Of a stretch of 6,936 nucleotides of DNA, positions 5,732-6,936 are shown piece after piece. The notes under the pieces were generated by a model. The model worked only from the letters and a program-made list of their open reading frames with translations. It did not search any database and was not told the origin of the DNA. The translations under genes and the position numbers were made by a program. Origin of the DNA: Thermoleophilaceae bacterium. GTDB lineage: Bacteria; Actinomycetota; Thermoleophilia; Solirubrobacterales; Thermoleophilaceae. Every line of letters starts with the position of its first letter. Positions within the stretch are counted from its first letter, which is position 1. The stretch lies in contig JACCUC010000291.1 in NCBI GenBank assembly GCA_013812065.1, positions 1 through 6,936 on the forward strand, given 5' to 3'.

Positions 5732-6936
5732 CTGAGCGGCCCCCGCGTTCGCGGGCGCGCCGACGGAGGCGGCGGGGTGCTCGCCGCCTCTCCGGCCCGA
5801 GCGGTCAGGACGGCGAGCAGCGAGAGGAAGGCGCCGAGCAGGAGGCAGCCGAGCAGGGCGCCGATGGGCTGGACCTGGCCGCCGGCCACGAGCAGCGCCC
5901 CGTACCACAGGCCCTCGAGCGGCCCGAGCGAGAGGCGCTGGAGCCAGAAGACTCCGACCGCGAGCGGCAGTACGAGCCCGGCCATGGCGAGCACCAGCCC
6001 CGGTCGAGAGCCAGCGGCAACCGCCGCCCCCGACCACAGGTGCACAGCCGGCACGAGGAACAGCGCGGCGAGCGGGTTGACCCACCACAGGGCGACCACG
6101 CACACGCACACGACGAGCGCGACGGCGGCCCCCGCGCCGGGGTCCGAGGGTCGCGACAGGCCGTGCAGCCGGCGCACCAGCGCGCGCCGGCCGAAGAGCC
6201 AGGTCGGCGCGACGGCCAAGACGATCGCGGCGAGCAGCACGAGCGACCATCCCGTCGGTGGCTCGGCGCTCGGCGGTGCCGCGACCCCCATGCCGGGGAC
6301 GAGGCCGACCAGGTCGAGCAGGCGCAGCAGGCCGTAGGCGGCCAGGAAGGGAAGCGAGCCGGCGAGCGCCCACAGGATCCAAGCCCCCACGCCCCGGCGC
6401 CGGCGACCGACGCGCGCGAAGCCGTCGGCCACGGTCACGACCGCCGGCACGAGCAACGCAAAGGCCACGAGCGCGACCGACCAGCCGGGCACGAACTGGC
6501 GGTCGCCGGCCAGGTAGGCCCCCGGCGACTCGTCGGACGAAAGCCCCCGACCGTCGAGTGCCGAGACCGTGCGCAGGACCGCCCTTCCAAGCACTCCGAA
6601 GTGACCGCGGTCGAGCTCGGACACCGAGCGCCCTGCGGGCGGCAGCTCGCCGCTGCCCGAGAAGCGGATCGCCTGGATCTCGCGATCGAGGAAGACTCCC
6701 TGGGCGCCGATTCCGAGGGGAAAGGCGAGCCGCAGAAGCTGGCCCGGCACGGTCTCCTGGCCGGGGACCGTGCCGAGCTCCTGCCGCACGGCATCGCCCG
6801 CGGTGCGCGCGAGCCGGGGGCTCGCCCGCGTGGAGCTGTTCGACCAGGGCACGATCGGGGCCTCGAGGTCTCCGCGCGCGCCGAGCCCCGAGATCGCCAG
6901 CACGGCCTCGACGCGCCTCGGGTCGAGGGTCTCGAC
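5680..6936 (-). CDS. Multi-pass membrane protein with M28-peptidase-like domain (5' end outside window)
   Basis: The frame is open to the right edge without a stop, so the start lies outside the window; a GTG at 6903 is internal. The visible 418 residues have two parts. Residues 1 to about 135 are soluble and resemble the end of an M28-like domain: a strand (VLAISGLGAR), then EAPIVPWSN, and a block FPLGIGAQGVFLDREIQAIRFS (72-93) like the final M28 core element, followed by a helix (RGHFGVLGRAVLRTV). Where M28 enzymes usually have a metal-binding His (SDH), this protein has Gly-Ala-Gln (77-79). About seven or eight membrane segments follow (near 152-171, 183-206, 230-248, 270-286, 288-307, 313-333, possibly 342-353, 357-379), with a conserved-looking WWVNPLAALFLVPAVHLW. 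A Pro/Arg-rich tail ends the protein. It converges on thiL with a 52-base overlap. The family call is moderate and the function unknown. Confidence 0.65.
   Translation of the reverse strand, partial: VETLDPRRVEAVLAISGLGARGDLEAPIVPWSNSSTRASPRLARTAGDAVRQELGTVPGQETVPGQLLRLAFPLGIGAQGVFLDREIQAIRFSGSGELPPAGRSVSELDRGHFGVLGRAVLRTVSALDGRGLSSDESPGAYLAGDRQFVPGWSVALVAFALLVPAVVTVADGFARVGRRRRGVGAWILWALAGSLPFLAAYGLLRLLDLVGLVPGMGVAAPPSAEPPTGWSLVLLAAIVLAVAPTWLFGRRALVRRLHGLSRPSDPGAGAAVALVVCVCVVALWWVNPLAALFLVPAVHLWSGAAVAAGSRPGLVLAMAGLVLPLAVGVFWLQRLSLGPLEGLWYGALLVAGGQVQPIGALLGCLLLGAFLSLLAVLTARAGEAASTPPPPSARPRTRGPLSYAGPGSLGGTRSALRR
5742..5755. terminator. Hairpin just after the thiL stop
   Basis: CCCGCG (5742-5747) and CGCGGG (5750-5755) form a perfect inverted repeat around TT, or a five-base stem with a GTTC loop. 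It begins 11 bases after the thiL stop codon and lies inside the 3' part of the opposing gene. There is no T-tract. It may help end thiL transcription, or be chance in GC-rich coding DNA. Confidence 0.3.

Noticed and set aside
4463..6382. Minus-strand open frame of 639 codons across thiL
   Set aside because: It covers thiL and part of the membrane-protein gene in another frame and reads as low-complexity Arg/Ala/Gly sequence.

Overview
The window is a very GC-rich piece of bacterial chromosome with G or C at most third codon positions. It holds six protein genes and no RNA gene, mobile element, CRISPR array or phage gene that I can support. The codon use, the TTG and GTG starts, the scarcity of clear Shine-Dalgarno sites and the style of the proteins suggest a high-GC actinobacterium, perhaps of the Thermoleophilia/Solirubrobacterales type. 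That placement is an inference from general familiarity, not from a marker gene.

Layout from left to right: (1) a HAD-superfamily hydrolase of the REG-2/HDHD3-like kind on the minus strand (5-712); (2) a 116-base divergent intergenic region with a strong palindrome; (3) a small MscS-type mechanosensitive channel on the plus strand (829-1626); (4) three bases further on, converging with it, a TlpA/ResA-like thioredoxin-fold protein with an export signal and probable lipid anchor on the minus strand (1630-2160); (5) a divergent intergenic region of about 195 bases; (6) a bifunctional class A penicillin-binding protein on the plus strand with a glycine-rich tail (2355-4547, or from 2307); (7) a gap of 104 bases with GC-rich hairpins; (8) thiamine-monophosphate kinase thiL on the plus strand (4652-5731); (9) overlapping the thiL 3' end by 52 bases on the minus strand, the 3' part of a large membrane protein gene that runs off the right edge (5680 to beyond 6936). 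Its soluble part looks like the end of an M28-peptidase-like domain and is followed by seven or eight membrane segments.

Four of the six products act in or at the cell envelope (channel, exported thiol-redox protein, peptidoglycan synthase, multi-pass membrane protein). ThiL makes the cofactor thiamine diphosphate, and the HAD protein is a soluble enzyme of unknown substrate. Gene orientations alternate (-, +, -, +, +, -), so this is not one operon; only the PBP and thiL are co-directional, and hairpins separate them. I see no evidence for a new multi-gene system. The points most worth a second look are the M28-like/multi-membrane-segment protein without the expected metal-binding histidine, the palindrome between the HAD and mscS genes, the thiL tail with its antisense overlap, and -10-like elements placed almost on top of start codons.
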